Assembly (NCBI RefSeq): GCF_016587415.1
Contig: NZ_BNJI01000003.1
Span: forward strand, 310,001 to 374,000
Source: Ktedonobacter sp. SOSP1-85
GTDB lineage: Bacteria; Chloroflexota; Ktedonobacteria; Ktedonobacterales; Ktedonobacteraceae
Direction of reading: 5' to 3'
DNA length: 64,000 nt
Under the pieces are notes generated by a model. The model made no database searches. It saw nothing but the letters and a program-made list of their open reading frames with translations, and had not been told where the DNA came from. Positions 16,277 through 25,612 of the stretch are shown here, one piece after another; the first letter of the stretch is position 1; every line of letters starts with the position of its first letter. Position numbers and translations under genes: made by a program.

Positions 16277-18901
16277 TTACTGCAGGGCTGCATTCTCCAC
16301 CTGATCCAGCGCGAGCAGTACCTCCTGGAGGCGATCATGTGTCGCGACAGTCATGGGATGGTCTGTACCAAGCGCCTTCTCACGGATATGCAAGGCCCGT
16401 TGATACAAGGTCACTGCCTCCTGGAGTTGGCCCTGCGCCTGCCAGAAACCGGCGAAATCATGCAGTATTTCAGCGGCTCCATCACTCTCAGGACCCAGGT
16501 GTTGTTCACGAATACTCAATGCCCGTAGGTAGAGCGGCTTGGCACGCTCATAGTCCTCCAGTACGGTGTAGAGATTCGCCAACCCGCGCAATGTATCGCT
16601 CACCGATAGATGCTCAGAACCTACTTGCTGTTCACGAATACGCAAGGCTCGCAAGTAGACTGGCTCCGCCTCTGCATATCTGCCTTGCTTTTGATAAAGA
16701 TTTGCCAATTCGTAGAGAGCCATAGCGACATCAAGATGCTCAGGACCCAACTGCTGTTCACGGATACGCAAGGCTCGCAGATAGAGCGGCTCGGCTTGCT
16801 CATACTTTCCCTGTTGCACATTGACATAAGCAAGGCCAATGAGTGGAAATGCCACGCGAGGATGCTCAAGCCCTAACTGCTGTTCCATGATGTGCAACGC
16901 CCGTTGATAGAGAGCTTCGGCCTGCGTATACTTCTCCTGTAAGGTATAAATGTAAGACAAACCGTTTAATGATTTTGCAACCTGTAAAGATTCGGATCCC
17001 AACGTCTGCTCAAGGATATGAATTGAGCGCAGGTAGAGCGGTTCGGCTTCCCCATACTTGCCTTGATTGGTGTAGAGGTTGGCTAACGCATTCAGCGGAG
17101 CAGCGACCTGGGCATGCTCGGATCCGAACTGCTGTTCTAGAAGATGGATTGCGCGCAAGTTGAGGGGTTCGGCTTCCGCATATCTTCCCTGGTCACTGTA
17201 GAGGACAGCCAGATTGTTCAGGGTCCTTGCCGTATCAACATGCTCAGGGCCAAGCTGCTCCTCCAGGATACGAAAGGCTTGTAGGTAGAGGGGTTCGGCT
17301 TCCGCATATCTTCCCTGTTTACTGTAGAGGACTGCCAGATTGTTCATAGTCCTCGCCGTGTCGGGATGCTCAGTTCCCAACAGCTCTTCACGAAGACGCA
17401 AGGCGCGTTGATAGAGTGGCTCAGCAAGTGTGTACAAGGCGCGTTCCTGCAGGTAGGTCGCCGTGCGATCAAGAAGCTCCGCAGCCTCAGGAAACTGGAG
17501 GTGATACTCCTGGATGAGGTGATCGCAGGCCTGGGCGTGCTCCAGATAGCGCTGGCACTGCGGCCAGGAAGCTATCGGATCGGTTGGATCGGCGGGGAAG
17601 GCTGCATGCAGCGCCCGCACCAGGCCCTCGGCCCACTGACGCCGCTCCTGCCCAGCAAGACGCTCCACCTGCACCACCTGTACCAGCCGATGGATACTCA
17701 ACAGGCGCTCCTCGGGGAAACGCTTGACCAGGGAATATGCCAGCAAGAGTTTGAGCATCTGACTGAATGTGAAGTAATTGGAGACCGCCTGCTGGAGCGC
17801 AGGGGGCCAATGCGCAGCGCCCTGGGACAGTAGTTCCTCAGGGATGTGATCCGGGGCCAGAAAGGCGCAGAGTTGCAGCAGCTCTGCGGCGGCCGGATTC
17901 GCCTGCTCGACCTGTTGAAAGGCGAGATCCCAGGTGGTGGCGACCGAGTCGGGATAATGTGTGATCTGCCAGCCACGCTGTGCGAGCAAGGCATGACGAT
18001 GGTGCTGATAGAGCTGGAGATACTCCCTCACACTCGATCCCGTCTCTTCGATATACGCTCCTGCCTGGTCGAGCGCCAGCGGGAACAGCCCCAGAGCTAT
18101 TGCCAGATTGGTCGCATCATCGATCTCTTCAGCCGCGGCCAGAGCTTCGCGTTGCGCCCGCCGAAGGAGGAGGTGTGTCCCCTCAGCTACTCCCATCGTG
18201 TCGAGTTCAATGGATAGAGCCAGCGCGCCTACCGCATGGACACGTGTTGTAAGCAGGATATCTCCGTTGCCACCCTGGGGGAGATAGGCGGGAAGAAAGG
18301 TCAAATCATCCGCATTGTCGAAAATGAGCAGCCACGGCTCCTCACAGCTCTCCAGCCAGCCGATGCAAGCATGCGCTCGCTTGCGTTGATCTATTTCACC
18401 GGCTGTGGCGCGCAAGGCTGGCACCTGGTCCGCGATGGCGGCAAAGCTGCTGAGCAGCGCCTCTTCACTGGCGGACGCGATCCAGAGCGTATGCGTATAG
18501 CGTCCCTGTTCATGTGCTCGATAGGCATATTCTACCGCGATCTGCGTCTTGCCGATTCCCCCCAATCCCTTAATAGCCTGGGCCTGCGTCAGGGCTACCT
18601 GGCGAAGGCTCATTGTTGCCTCTGCATCAGCAGGCGCGAACCGTTGATGCACGTGTTCGAGGGTAGCAGCGCGCCCGGTGAAATGAGGATTGCGAGCATA
18701 GGGGACGATCCAGAGCGCCAGTTTTTGGACAGGCTCGACCTCTGAGGGTGTGATCTCAGTGGGCTCCGGCTCCGACGTCGATATATCCTCTTCCACAAGT
18801 CCCAGTTCCTGGGCGCTCAGGCCAAAGAGGGCACAGAGCTTGACACGGTAGTAGGCACTGGGTTGCTGGATGCCTCGCTCCCAGCGCTGGATGGTGATCA
18901 A
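16277..18901 (-). CDS. HTH-NB-ARC-TPR STAND protein with truncated N-terminus
   Basis: 874 residues. Residues 1-35 (TIQRWERGIQQP...GLSAQELGL) are only the second half of an XRE-type HTH. The NB-ARC NTPase has a P-loop GLGGIGKTQ at 112-120, a Walker B LLIFDNADD near 195, ILLTTR near 217, GLFPLALDQAGAYIEE near 272 and an MHD-like LLSIHRLVQ near 425. From about 475 to 865 there are nine or so 42-residue kinesin-light-chain-type TPRs (GRYAEAEPLYLRAL). STAND proteins oligomerise when the TPR sensor binds a ligand; some are phage defence sensors and others are regulators. An IS4 relic begins exactly where the HTH breaks off, so the start at 18901 (TTG) is doubtful and DNA binding is probably lost. 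Confidence 0.82.
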   Translation of the reverse strand: MITIQRWERGIQQPSAYYRVKLCALFGLSAQELGLVEEDISTSEPEPTEITPSEVEPVQKLALWIVPYARNPHFTGRAATLEHVHQRFAPADAEATMSLRQVALTQAQAIKGLGGIGKTQIAVEYAYRAHEQGRYTHTLWIASASEEALLSSFAAIADQVPALRATAGEIDQRKRAHACIGWLESCEEPWLLIFDNADDLTFLPAYLPQGGNGDILLTTRVHAVGALALSIELDTMGVAEGTHLLLRRAQREALAAAEEIDDATNLAIALGLFPLALDQAGAYIEETGSSVREYLQLYQHHRHALLAQRGWQITHYPDSVATTWDLAFQQVEQANPAAAELLQLCAFLAPDHIPEELLSQGAAHWPPALQQAVSNYFTFSQMLKLLLAYSLVKRFPEERLLSIHRLVQVVQVERLAGQERRQWAEGLVRALHAAFPADPTDPIASWPQCQRYLEHAQACDHLIQEYHLQFPEAAELLDRTATYLQERALYTLAEPLYQRALRLREELLGTEHPDTARTMNNLAVLYSKQGRYAEAEPLYLQAFRILEEQLGPEHVDTARTLNNLAVLYSDQGRYAEAEPLNLRAIHLLEQQFGSEHAQVAAPLNALANLYTNQGKYGEAEPLYLRSIHILEQTLGSESLQVAKSLNGLSYIYTLQEKYTQAEALYQRALHIMEQQLGLEHPRVAFPLIGLAYVNVQQGKYEQAEPLYLRALRIREQQLGPEHLDVAMALYELANLYQKQGRYAEAEPVYLRALRIREQQVGSEHLSVSDTLRGLANLYTVLEDYERAKPLYLRALSIREQHLGPESDGAAEILHDFAGFWQAQGQLQEAVTLYQRALHIREKALGTDHPMTVATHDRLQEVLLALDQVENAALQ

Positions 18902-18902
18902 G

Positions 18903-19598
18903 CATTCTCTGGATCGCGCCCGCGCCTTTCCAAGTCAGCAGAGCCGTCCGCTTGAGGTGCCAGCTCGGCATGGACACAAAGCGCGTTCGACCCAGGTTCA
19001 GCTTGCCTTCGGACACATGACCCTCTTGCCCCCACGCAATGAGCCGCAAGCGAGCAACGAACCCTTGACCGTCTGGGTCATCCGCGTCTGGGAAGAACTG
19101 GCTCCCGAAGATGAAAAACCGTTGGAGTGGGTCTTGTTGACCTCGGTTCCCACCACGACGCTCGAACAAGCATGGGAGCGTGTGGACTGGTATCGGCATC
19201 GCTGGCTGGTCGAGGAGTATCACCAATGCCTCAAAAGCGGGTGTCGCATCGAGGAACGGCAATTGCAAACGGTTGACGCTCTGATGCGCTTGTTGGGGGT
19301 GTTGTCTCCACTTGCCGTGCGCTTGTTGCAGGTGCGTGCCTACGCTCGTGAAGAACCACAACGCCCAGCTTCTGAGGTGATCGAGCCTTTGATGCTTGCG
19401 GTGTTGGCTCAGCGCTCTGCTCACTTGCCTGCCACCATGACACTGGGCACCTTCTGGGTGGAAGTCGCACGTCTGGGTGGCTCGTCTTTCGCGCCGTCAT
19501 GATGGTCCTCCTGGATGGCGAACCATCTGGAAAGGCTGGCTCTCCTTGCAAACGCTTCTTGAGGGCGCGCATCTCGCTCTTCACCTCTATTTGTAGAT
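18903..19598 (+). pseudogene. IS4-family transposase, 5'-deleted and frameshifted
   Basis: The IS4 signature YRHRWLVEEYHQCLK (the Y-2-R-3-E-6-K motif with the catalytic Glu) is present near 19190-19235, followed by CRIEERQLQTVDALMRLLGVLSPLAVRLL. The first DDE aspartates are missing because the 5' half is gone. The frame stops at 19502, but the usual C-terminal sequence GPPGWRTIWKGWLSLQTLLEG continues in another frame to 19598, showing a one-base shift near 19480-19500. It interrupts the HTH of the STAND gene on the other strand. Confidence 0.78.
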
Positions 19599-19602
19599 GT
19601 GG

Positions 19603-19945
19603 GTAAGAATCAGGCCTTCAGGCATGGGGATAGAAGCGAGTCCTTTTGTGGTGGATAGAGTGGAGGGGAATATTTCCCTCTTGACACTCTCCACCTTTCC
19701 TTCTATACTAGAACAAGTGTTTTTGTACATACACAACCCAAAAGTGTTTCCTGGGTTGCAAGGTAAATTCGCGTCCTTGCGCAAAAATGCTTGCGTACAC
19801 GTGTCCCTGTACCTCTCGAAAGGTCTTTAAGAGCCCACAAGCCGCCTTTCACACAAGAGAGTAATACACTATAGGCTCGGACGGAGCCTTCAGGAAGCTT
19901 CGGCCTCCTGAGAAGCCCCCGCATTTATGCGTGGGGAGTCGTCAC
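19603..19945. mobile_element. IS200/IS605-end mini-element (PATE/MITE), copy 2
   Basis: A 343-bp second copy of the element at 10454-10797 in the same orientation, differing by a few substitutions and one-base indels (for example around 19726 and 19654). The distal hairpin CCCCCGCAT-TT-ATGCGTGGGG is intact. The proximal hairpin is partly lost (ATCAGGCC replaces CCCCTGCC), so this copy is probably no longer mobilisable from that end. It is inserted right after the IS4 transposase relic. Confidence 0.8.
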
Positions 19946-20377
19946 TAAACTCCTAATTCCTCACCCACCCCAAACCACCCGTCGAGAATATGCACGACTA
20001 TAGGAATATGGAGGCACATCACCCCTCGCTGGGGCAGGCCGGGCACAAGAAAAAGACGGTGAGATCCCCCCTTTTCGCGCTTTCACTGGTGGAGGGGAGA
20101 ACACACTGGGAATGCACGGTATTTCCCACCGTCTCTTGACACCGCCCTCGCACCTCTGGTACCCTCATCATGTGCTGCTGCTCATGCAGAACCATCCTCG
20201 GGCAGGACCAGGCTCACCACATGGGGCCAAACAATACGAGGAGAGCAACTCGGCGCGAAGCATCGCCTCAGGTTCCTCAGCCGCCCCCCCTGGTGTTCTC
20301 GCAGTAGGGAAACGTAGGAGCAGAGGCAACAGCTTCTATGTAGACGCAACCAATGCACCATGAAAGGAGCATGCCAT
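19946..20377. other. 432-bp region without a recognisable gene
   Basis: Between the mini-element and the hypothetical gene at 20378. A short open frame at 20112-20363 lacks a ribosome site and resembles no known protein. The promoter for the next gene should lie near its 3' end, but no convincing -35/-10 pair was picked. Confidence 0.45.
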
Positions 20378-20884
20378 ATGGACCACGCCTCCACCCCTCC
20401 ATCGCCAGGAGCACCAGCCACTGATGGCGAGCGTCGGGTCGCCATCACGGCCCAACTCGCCGAGATGGAATCTGGACAACACGTCTTTGTCACTGTCCAT
20501 CTGGTCTGCCATTTCCCATGCACCCTCAGCCTGGATTGGCTCAGCCCAACCGGGCAAGGCAAACGCCTCCTGGACCTCGAGCCACCCGCCGCCCACCGTC
20601 TCTACCTCCAGGAGGTGGTGGCTCCAGGCGATATCCTCGTCATCAGTGTCAGCCCTGCCCCCTCCTCCCCGGATGAGGATGTCGAGGAGGGTGACACCTG
20701 CTACTTCCAGGTCCTTCCGGGACAAGTCCACCCCCATGACCTGATCTGCCGGGCCATCGAGAATGACGACGCCCACACCACCTTTGACCTCTCCATCAGC
20801 CATCTCCCCACCCGCTATCAACCGCACCATCTCCCTGACGTCCCTCTCCCCTGGAGCACAGAAGAGCGAGAAGGAAGCATTTGA
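20378..20884 (+). CDS. hypothetical protein
   Basis: 168 residues, not recognised. AAAGGAG lies 8 bases before the ATG at 20378, which supports this start and this strand over the longer antisense frame at 20336-20908. The sequence is rich in beta-forming and acidic residues with no membrane segment: VAITAQLAEMESGQHVFVTVH and LYLQEVVAPGDILVISVSP read like two-strand repeats of an immunoglobulin-like or DUF4139-like fold, but this is only an impression. It is followed by a perfect 20-bp hairpin. Confidence 0.6.
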   Translation: MDHASTPPSPGAPATDGERRVAITAQLAEMESGQHVFVTVHLVCHFPCTLSLDWLSPTGQGKRLLDLEPPAAHRLYLQEVVAPGDILVISVSPAPSSPDEDVEEGDTCYFQVLPGQVHPHDLICRAIENDDAHTTFDLSISHLPTRYQPHHLPDVPLPWSTEEREGSI

Positions 20885-20890
20885 GTCGTC

Positions 20891-20910
20891 GCTTGCCCCA
20901 TGGGGCAAGC
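20891..20910. terminator. 20-bp perfect palindrome between convergent genes
   Basis: GCTTGCCCCATGGGGCAAGC lies between the hypothetical gene (+, ends 20884) and the LLM oxidoreductase (-, ends 20956). Its position suggests a two-way transcription stop, although no T-run follows. Confidence 0.45.
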
Positions 20911-20955
20911 CGACTGCAGCGCCTTCCGACGCTTCCTCTCACTCTTTCCGCCCGT

Positions 20956-21897
20956 TTACTTCCCTGCCAGTTGGGCCACAACCGGCGCGAAGGCACGCAT
21001 ATACTCGGCGCGGATAACAAGATATGAGACGCCCAGGCGCTCGCGCCAGAGCTGGATACGCTCGACCATTTGTTCGGTGGTTCCGAGCATGACGTACGGA
21101 TTGGCAAGCACCTGCTCAACCGTGGCGTCTGTCAGTTCTCTTTCGCGGATATATTGTTCCGCGGCCTCCTGCTGATTGTGTGCCAGGGCGAAGCCGGAGA
21201 TAAGAATATTCAACTCGATGGACGAAAAACGCTCGCCCGCGGCCTCGCGAATCCACCCGACTTTTTCGGTCAGGGTATCCTCAATATTTTCTGTGGCATC
21301 GACTGTGCCATTATCATTCACCTTGACGTGCAGACCAATAACATTGGCTTCGCGCGCAGCCAGGCTCAGGAGTTTTTTGCCACCACCACCCATGACGATC
21401 GGCGGGTGAGGACGCTGAATGGGTTTTGGCGTCACGTTGAGATCGGTCACGGTATAGTGTTTGCCGGTGAAATTGACGGGTTCATCGCTGGAGCTTTGTT
21501 TAATAATCTTTAAGGCTTCTTCCAGGCGTTCAATGCGTAGTCCGGCACGTTCAAAGGGCACACCAACCTGGTCGTATTCCGGTCGATTCCAGCCCGCTCC
21601 AATGCCCAGTTCAAAACGTCCACCGGAGAGCATATCCAGCGCCGCCACCTCTTTCGCGAGAAGGACCGGGTGACGAAGATCGTTGTTATAGACCAGTGTG
21701 CCAATTCTCAAGGTTTTCGTCGCGTCCGCGGCTGCCATGAGGGAGGCCAGAGGGAAAAAATCGTTGGTAAAGTGATCTGGCTGCAAGAGGGTAGAGTAGC
21801 CCAGATCTTCGGCCTCTCGTGCCCGTGTGATCCATTCTTCGCGGGTAGGGGCGCCATCTGTAATGATGCCAAAGCGAAACGGTCGTACGTGTGGCAT
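20956..21897 (-). CDS. LLM-class (F420-dependent-type) oxidoreductase
   Basis: 313 residues with the luciferase-like TIM barrel: RFGIITDGAPTREEWITRAREAEDLGYSTLLQPDHF at the start, then FELGIGAGWNRPEYDQVGVPF near residue 95, and PPIVMGGGGKKLLSLAAREANVIGL near 167. The VGVPFERAGLRIERLEEAL segment and the TIGR03621-like ending are typical of actinobacterial F420-dependent enzymes, so F420 is the likelier cofactor than FMN. AGGAGAAG lies 4 bases before the ATG. The substrate is unknown and there is no partner gene nearby. Confidence 0.82.
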   Translation of the reverse strand: MPHVRPFRFGIITDGAPTREEWITRAREAEDLGYSTLLQPDHFTNDFFPLASLMAAADATKTLRIGTLVYNNDLRHPVLLAKEVAALDMLSGGRFELGIGAGWNRPEYDQVGVPFERAGLRIERLEEALKIIKQSSSDEPVNFTGKHYTVTDLNVTPKPIQRPHPPIVMGGGGKKLLSLAAREANVIGLHVKVNDNGTVDATENIEDTLTEKVGWIREAAGERFSSIELNILISGFALAHNQQEAAEQYIRERELTDATVEQVLANPYVMLGTTEQMVERIQLWRERLGVSYLVIRAEYMRAFAPVVAQLAGK

Positions 21898-22415
21898 GTA
21901 TCTTCTCCTGATTCCTTTGATACGGCTATGTTCACAGACAATTTTGTCGGCCTGTTAAAATTTTGTCATACATCATGGCTGTTTGCCAGAACAGTCTCTA
22001 TCTCAGGTTCAGCTTGTGTCCCGTTTTTCGTCTCGTTAAATGGGTTGGGTTCAGCCTCGATCATTTCCAGTACGGCTTTCTCTTCTACGCTTTGTGGTAA
22101 AGAATCTGTCGGAACGGTGTCAATTTGTCAGGCTTGAGCAGCCATGCTATAGTAAGGGAACATTAATACGCCGTCGTCCATGGCGAGCCACGTGGTCTCT
22201 ACGACTACCGCTCTCAATCACTGCACACAGCCTGCCAGTGCTTAGGGATCTCGCTCCCAGAGGGAGGCCAGTTCCACAGCGCGGAGCGGAAGGCCGGGCA
22301 TGGCTATGCGCTGGTAGTTTGTAGATACGAGCGCTCGCGGCCGAATGTGGGCGCGTTTCCCACGCAAATGGTTAAAAAGCCAGCGTAGCGCTACCCCTGC
22401 TCGAAGGTGCCAAAT
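21898..22415. other. 518-bp region without a recognisable gene
   Basis: Contains the upstream region of the LLM gene (next to 21897). The rest, 22140-22415, is GC-rich with short overlapping open frames and a small GTAGCGCTAC dyad near 22385, but no protein or RNA was identified. Confidence 0.45.
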
Positions 22416-23291
22416 TCATCTCTCGCGCCACCTCGGAACACGCCCGGGGAACTTTTCATCGCCCAGCCGGTGGCAGACATCTTTCAGCCGCTCGTAGGCG
22501 CCCTGCCATTCCAGATCGGCGAGCGTTTCCTTCAATGGCACATCCTCGCGCAGCGTAGCCAGTTTGCGGAAAAGCAGCGCCTCAGCCCAGTGCTGTGCCA
22601 GGCTCTCAGCCAGGCGCGCCGCGCGGCTGGCGCTCAACCCCCAGGTTTGCGGATCTGCAGGGATCGCCTCGAGGTGCTCGTATTTTGCAAGCACGGCCGC
22701 TGCGGATTTTTCACCCCAGCCCGGGATGCCGGGGAATCCGTCGGCCGCATCGCCCACCAGCCCAAGCCAGTCGGGGATCGACTGCGGGCGCACGCCAAAT
22801 TTCTCCACCACGCCCGCCTCATCGATGAGAATATCGCGGCGGCGGTCCCAGCCAACGATGCGGCTTCCAGAGACCAGCTGGGCCAGATCCTTATCCGGCG
22901 AGCAGATCACGATCTGTTCGACCCCAGCTTCGTTCTTGAAACGGGCGGTCGCGCTGGACAGGGCATCGTCGGCCTCGAACTCCACCATCGACCAGACCAC
23001 CAGCCCAAGCGCGGAAACAGCCTCTTCGGCCAGCGGGAACTGGGCTATCAGGTTGGGGTCAACGCCCGCGCCTGTCTTGTAGCTGGGGTACTGGTCGTTA
23101 CGGAAGGACTCGATCACGTGATCGAACGCGCAGGCCACGTGGGTGATGCCAGGCGTAGTCAAGAGCATCAACAGGCTGCGTAAAAGGCCCAGCGTTGCGC
23201 CGACCTCGCGCCCATCTGGTGCCTTGCGCGGCGGCGCGCCAAAGTGGCTGCGAAACAGCTCATAGGTACCATCCACTAGGTAGATCTTCAT
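22416..23291 (-). CDS. stand-alone 5'-3' exonuclease (PolA N-domain/flap endonuclease type)
   Basis: 291 residues covering only the 5'-nuclease domain of DNA polymerase I. Acidic metal ligands are seen in IYLVDGTYELFRSHF, VACAFDH, EFEADDALSSA and CSPDKDLAQLV, and the helix-hairpin-helix DNA clamp in GDAADGFPGIPGWGEKSAAAVL near residue 170. It should remove RNA primers or flaps in DNA repair or replication. It has no polymerase domain, like ExoIX and the actinobacterial stand-alone forms. A terminator upstream at 23581 isolates it from the patatin gene. Confidence 0.86.
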   Translation of the reverse strand: MKIYLVDGTYELFRSHFGAPPRKAPDGREVGATLGLLRSLLMLLTTPGITHVACAFDHVIESFRNDQYPSYKTGAGVDPNLIAQFPLAEEAVSALGLVVWSMVEFEADDALSSATARFKNEAGVEQIVICSPDKDLAQLVSGSRIVGWDRRRDILIDEAGVVEKFGVRPQSIPDWLGLVGDAADGFPGIPGWGEKSAAAVLAKYEHLEAIPADPQTWGLSASRAARLAESLAQHWAEALLFRKLATLREDVPLKETLADLEWQGAYERLKDVCHRLGDEKFPGRVPRWRER

Positions 23292-23389
23292 AGATTATCT
23301 GGTGCTCCTCCCATAATTTCAGAATTGTCCAGCCTCTGCGAAAATAGACATCACCATAGGGCAAGATAAATGATGTCATCTGTATACTT

Positions 23390-23545
23390 TTAACGATCTG
23401 GATGATCGATGCATACATTGCTGTCTTCGTCGTTTATCTTATCACGAAAGACACATCCGTTGTTCTCATCTGGACGAGGTGCGCCGCTCTGGCTACCATC
23501 ATCTTCACGTTGTAAATCCCAACATTGAGCGGGTGAAATCTGCAT
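23390..23545 (-). CDS. possible small protein (51 aa), uncertain
   Basis: After the terminator at 23581-23627 a short frame starting MQISPAQCWDLQREDD and ending VCIDHPDR runs to 23390. Its composition is protein-like, but no ribosome site is visible and no family is recognised. The longer frame up to 23806 is rejected because it would cross the terminator. Confidence 0.2.
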   Translation of the reverse strand: MQISPAQCWDLQREDDGSQSGAPRPDENNGCVFRDKINDEDSNVCIDHPDR

Positions 23546-23580
23546 AAGGTAATAGGGAAGGGCCTGCTCGCAGGTTTGAC

Positions 23581-23627
23581 AAAAAGAAAAAGCCCCGAAC
23601 AATTTCTGTTCGAGGCTTTTTCTTTTT
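23581..23627. terminator. strong bidirectional intrinsic terminator
   Basis: A stem of about 20 bp: AAAAAGAAAAAGCC, one mismatch, then CGAACA, loop ATTTC, TGTTCG and GGCTTTTTCTTTTT. There are runs of A before and T after, so it works on either strand. It ends the patatin transcript (stop at 23703, minus strand). Confidence 0.9.
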
Positions 23628-23702
23628 GTTCGTTCATCAGCGATTGCCTGATAGGTTAGCATCCTGAGGCACATCCCAATGCGACTTTCACTTGATTGCA
23701 AT

Positions 23703-24605
23703 TTATTGCCACAGAGCAGCCACACGAGCAGCCTCGTGCCTGCCCTGCTCTCGTCCCAAATCGGCGGCGATTCCTCGCAGGGAGGGATCGAGCGCGTTGC
23801 CTCCAACGGAGGCCAGGGCAGCCTTCATTGCCTCATCGGGCGTGATCACCTCTATCTGCGCTCCCTCACGCTGCAAACGCTCTCTCTGCTCATCCAGGCT
23901 TTCCAGGAAAGGGAATGGAGGTAGATCGGGCTGGAGTACCAGGACCTTGTCGAAACCAGCTGCCAGGTCCAGATTTGCTATCGAGTAGCACCCGCCATCT
24001 ATATAGCGACGCTGATTGATGGTAGCAGGAGGCCACGTATAGGGTAACGCGGAGCTAGCCATCACCGCGTCAACCAGCTCAACCCCAGAATCCCTTTTGA
24101 AAATGATTCGTTCGCCGCTGAACGCATCAACAGCCACGATCTCTAACCGGCTTTGAGGCCAGCTATACACCGGCAACCGTGAGACAATTACCTCCCGGCG
24201 CCCTGCCTCTGGCGCTGTAGGAACTGCTAACGCCAGAGCGCCGATGCGTTGCAGAATCTCTGAACCGGTTCCTCCTGCTTTGAAAGCGCGTGTGAATTCA
24301 GCGAGCATCTTCTCAAAGTCCGGCTGCGGTACCAGTTCGTGAGCCTGTAACGCTGGATCAACCTGCCGCTGGAAGAGTTCATCCAGTGCAAGGCCACTGG
24401 TAATCTGTGCTGACACGTTGGCACCTGCCGAAGTTCCCACAAACAAGTCGGCATTACGAATATCTATCCCGGCTTCCGCCAGTCCCACCAGCAGCCCGGT
24501 CTCCCAGGCAATTCCTACTATTCCCCCTCCGCCGAGCACTAACGCGTATGTTGTCATCGTTGTATTCCCTATGAATTGCTCAAAGTCGGGCTGATCGTTG
24601 TGCAT
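23703..24605 (-). CDS. patatin-like phospholipase family protein
   Basis: 300 residues from the ATG at 24605, which has GAGGAGG six bases upstream; an internal ATG at 24557 is the alternative. The oxyanion loop LGGGGIVGIAWETGLL is at 24-39, the nucleophile elbow GTSAG at 57-61 (Ser59), and the second half of the Ser-Asp dyad is in YIDGGCYS near residue 200. These are the full catalytic marks of bacterial patatins, which act as acyl hydrolases on lipids. No signal peptide or membrane segment is visible. The gene ends in a strong terminator and is next to, but separate from, the WYL regulator. Confidence 0.85.
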   Translation of the reverse strand: MHNDQPDFEQFIGNTTMTTYALVLGGGGIVGIAWETGLLVGLAEAGIDIRNADLFVGTSAGANVSAQITSGLALDELFQRQVDPALQAHELVPQPDFEKMLAEFTRAFKAGGTGSEILQRIGALALAVPTAPEAGRREVIVSRLPVYSWPQSRLEIVAVDAFSGERIIFKRDSGVELVDAVMASSALPYTWPPATINQRRYIDGGCYSIANLDLAAGFDKVLVLQPDLPPFPFLESLDEQRERLQREGAQIEVITPDEAMKAALASVGGNALDPSLRGIAADLGREQGRHEAARVAALWQ

Positions 24606-24679
24606 TCTCTTCCTCCTCAGTAATGTTTTCATCACTTATCTATGGGAGAGTATAGCAAGAGAATGGCGACAACCTTATG

Positions 24680-25612
24680 TCATAATTCCGCGTGGTGACG
24701 AGCAGTTTTTTGAGCCTCTTGCTGAACACGAGTGCGCAACTCTTCTGGAGCAAGTATTTCAGCGTCGGTGCCCAGGCTCAATAAGACTCGCACAAGCCAA
24801 TCGTACTCCTCTGGTTGCCAGTGCAAACGAAGCAATCCTTCGCCATTGTCCTGACGTTGTAGGCGGGGACCCAGATAAGCATTGTGTTCCAGGCGAAGAA
24901 CGCCACGGGCTGTCAGGTGGACACGTACCTCAGGAAATGAAGGATGTTCGCGGGTGGGGATTGGGATAGGGTGTTCCAATGGTGGTGGAGGCGATGGGGC
25001 GGTTTTCACGTCCAGAAAACGGTCAACTCGGTAGATGCGCCATGCCTGGCGCTCATGGGAGTAGGCATCGCAGTACCAGAGACCTTCGTGAGTACGCAGG
25101 TAGGTCGGCAGGATCGTTTGCTGCGAGACACCTTTTTCGGAGCGATAGGTTACGCAGACCCACTGTTGCTTGCGTGCACTTTCCAGAAGCTGATCGAGAA
25201 ACGGAGTCGGATAGGGCAGAGAGGGGACGTTGAGAGAAAGTGTGTTTGTAAGCTGTTCAAGATGCTCGCTCTCGTGTTGGGGCAGCAAGGTCTGGATTTT
25301 GGCGAGCAGCGATTCGCGCTCCTGTTTGAAGGGAGTCGCGCTGAGTTGAGAGAGACTGCTCAGTGCCAGGCGCAACAAGAGGGCTTCGTGCAAGGTCAAA
25401 GCGAGCGGGGGCAGGGTATAATCCAGTGGTAAGCTATAGCCGCCAGTGACACCCAGGTCGGCGGCGATGGGAATGCCCATTTCGCAGAGAGCGTCGATAT
25501 CTCGCTGAATGGTGCGCCGGGACACCTCAAAATGCTGGGCAATCTCTGCGGCGCTGCGTTTGCCTGTTTGTAAGAGCAAAAGGATAGCGGTCAGGCGGTC
25601 AATACGATTCAT
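24680..25612 (-). CDS. HTH-WYL (YafY-type) transcriptional regulator
   Basis: 310 residues. The N-terminal DeoR-like HTH is AEIAQHFEVSRRTIQRDIDALCEMGIP (residues about 18-45), followed by the GYSLP turn. The WYL domain is at about 135-215 (VCVTYRSEKGVSQQTILPTYLRTHEGLWYCDAYSH), and the C-terminal WCX region ends before TRVQQEAQ. WYL domains sense nucleic acids or small ligands and often regulate DNA-damage or defence genes. The nearest downstream gene on the same strand is the patatin (75 bases), which has its own ribosome site and may be in the same transcript. Confidence 0.85.
   Translation of the reverse strand: MNRIDRLTAILLLLQTGKRSAAEIAQHFEVSRRTIQRDIDALCEMGIPIAADLGVTGGYSLPLDYTLPPLALTLHEALLLRLALSSLSQLSATPFKQERESLLAKIQTLLPQHESEHLEQLTNTLSLNVPSLPYPTPFLDQLLESARKQQWVCVTYRSEKGVSQQTILPTYLRTHEGLWYCDAYSHERQAWRIYRVDRFLDVKTAPSPPPPLEHPIPIPTREHPSFPEVRVHLTARGVLRLEHNAYLGPRLQRQDNGEGLLRLHWQPEEYDWLVRVLLSLGTDAEILAPEELRTRVQQEAQKTARHHAEL

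Noticed and set aside
20336..20908. 190-codon minus-strand frame over the hypothetical gene
   Set aside because: The plus-strand frame has a good ribosome site (AAAGGAG before 20378); the minus frame has none.
23390..23806. 138-codon minus-strand frame
   Set aside because: It would read through a strong terminator at 23581-23627 and overlaps the patatin gene.
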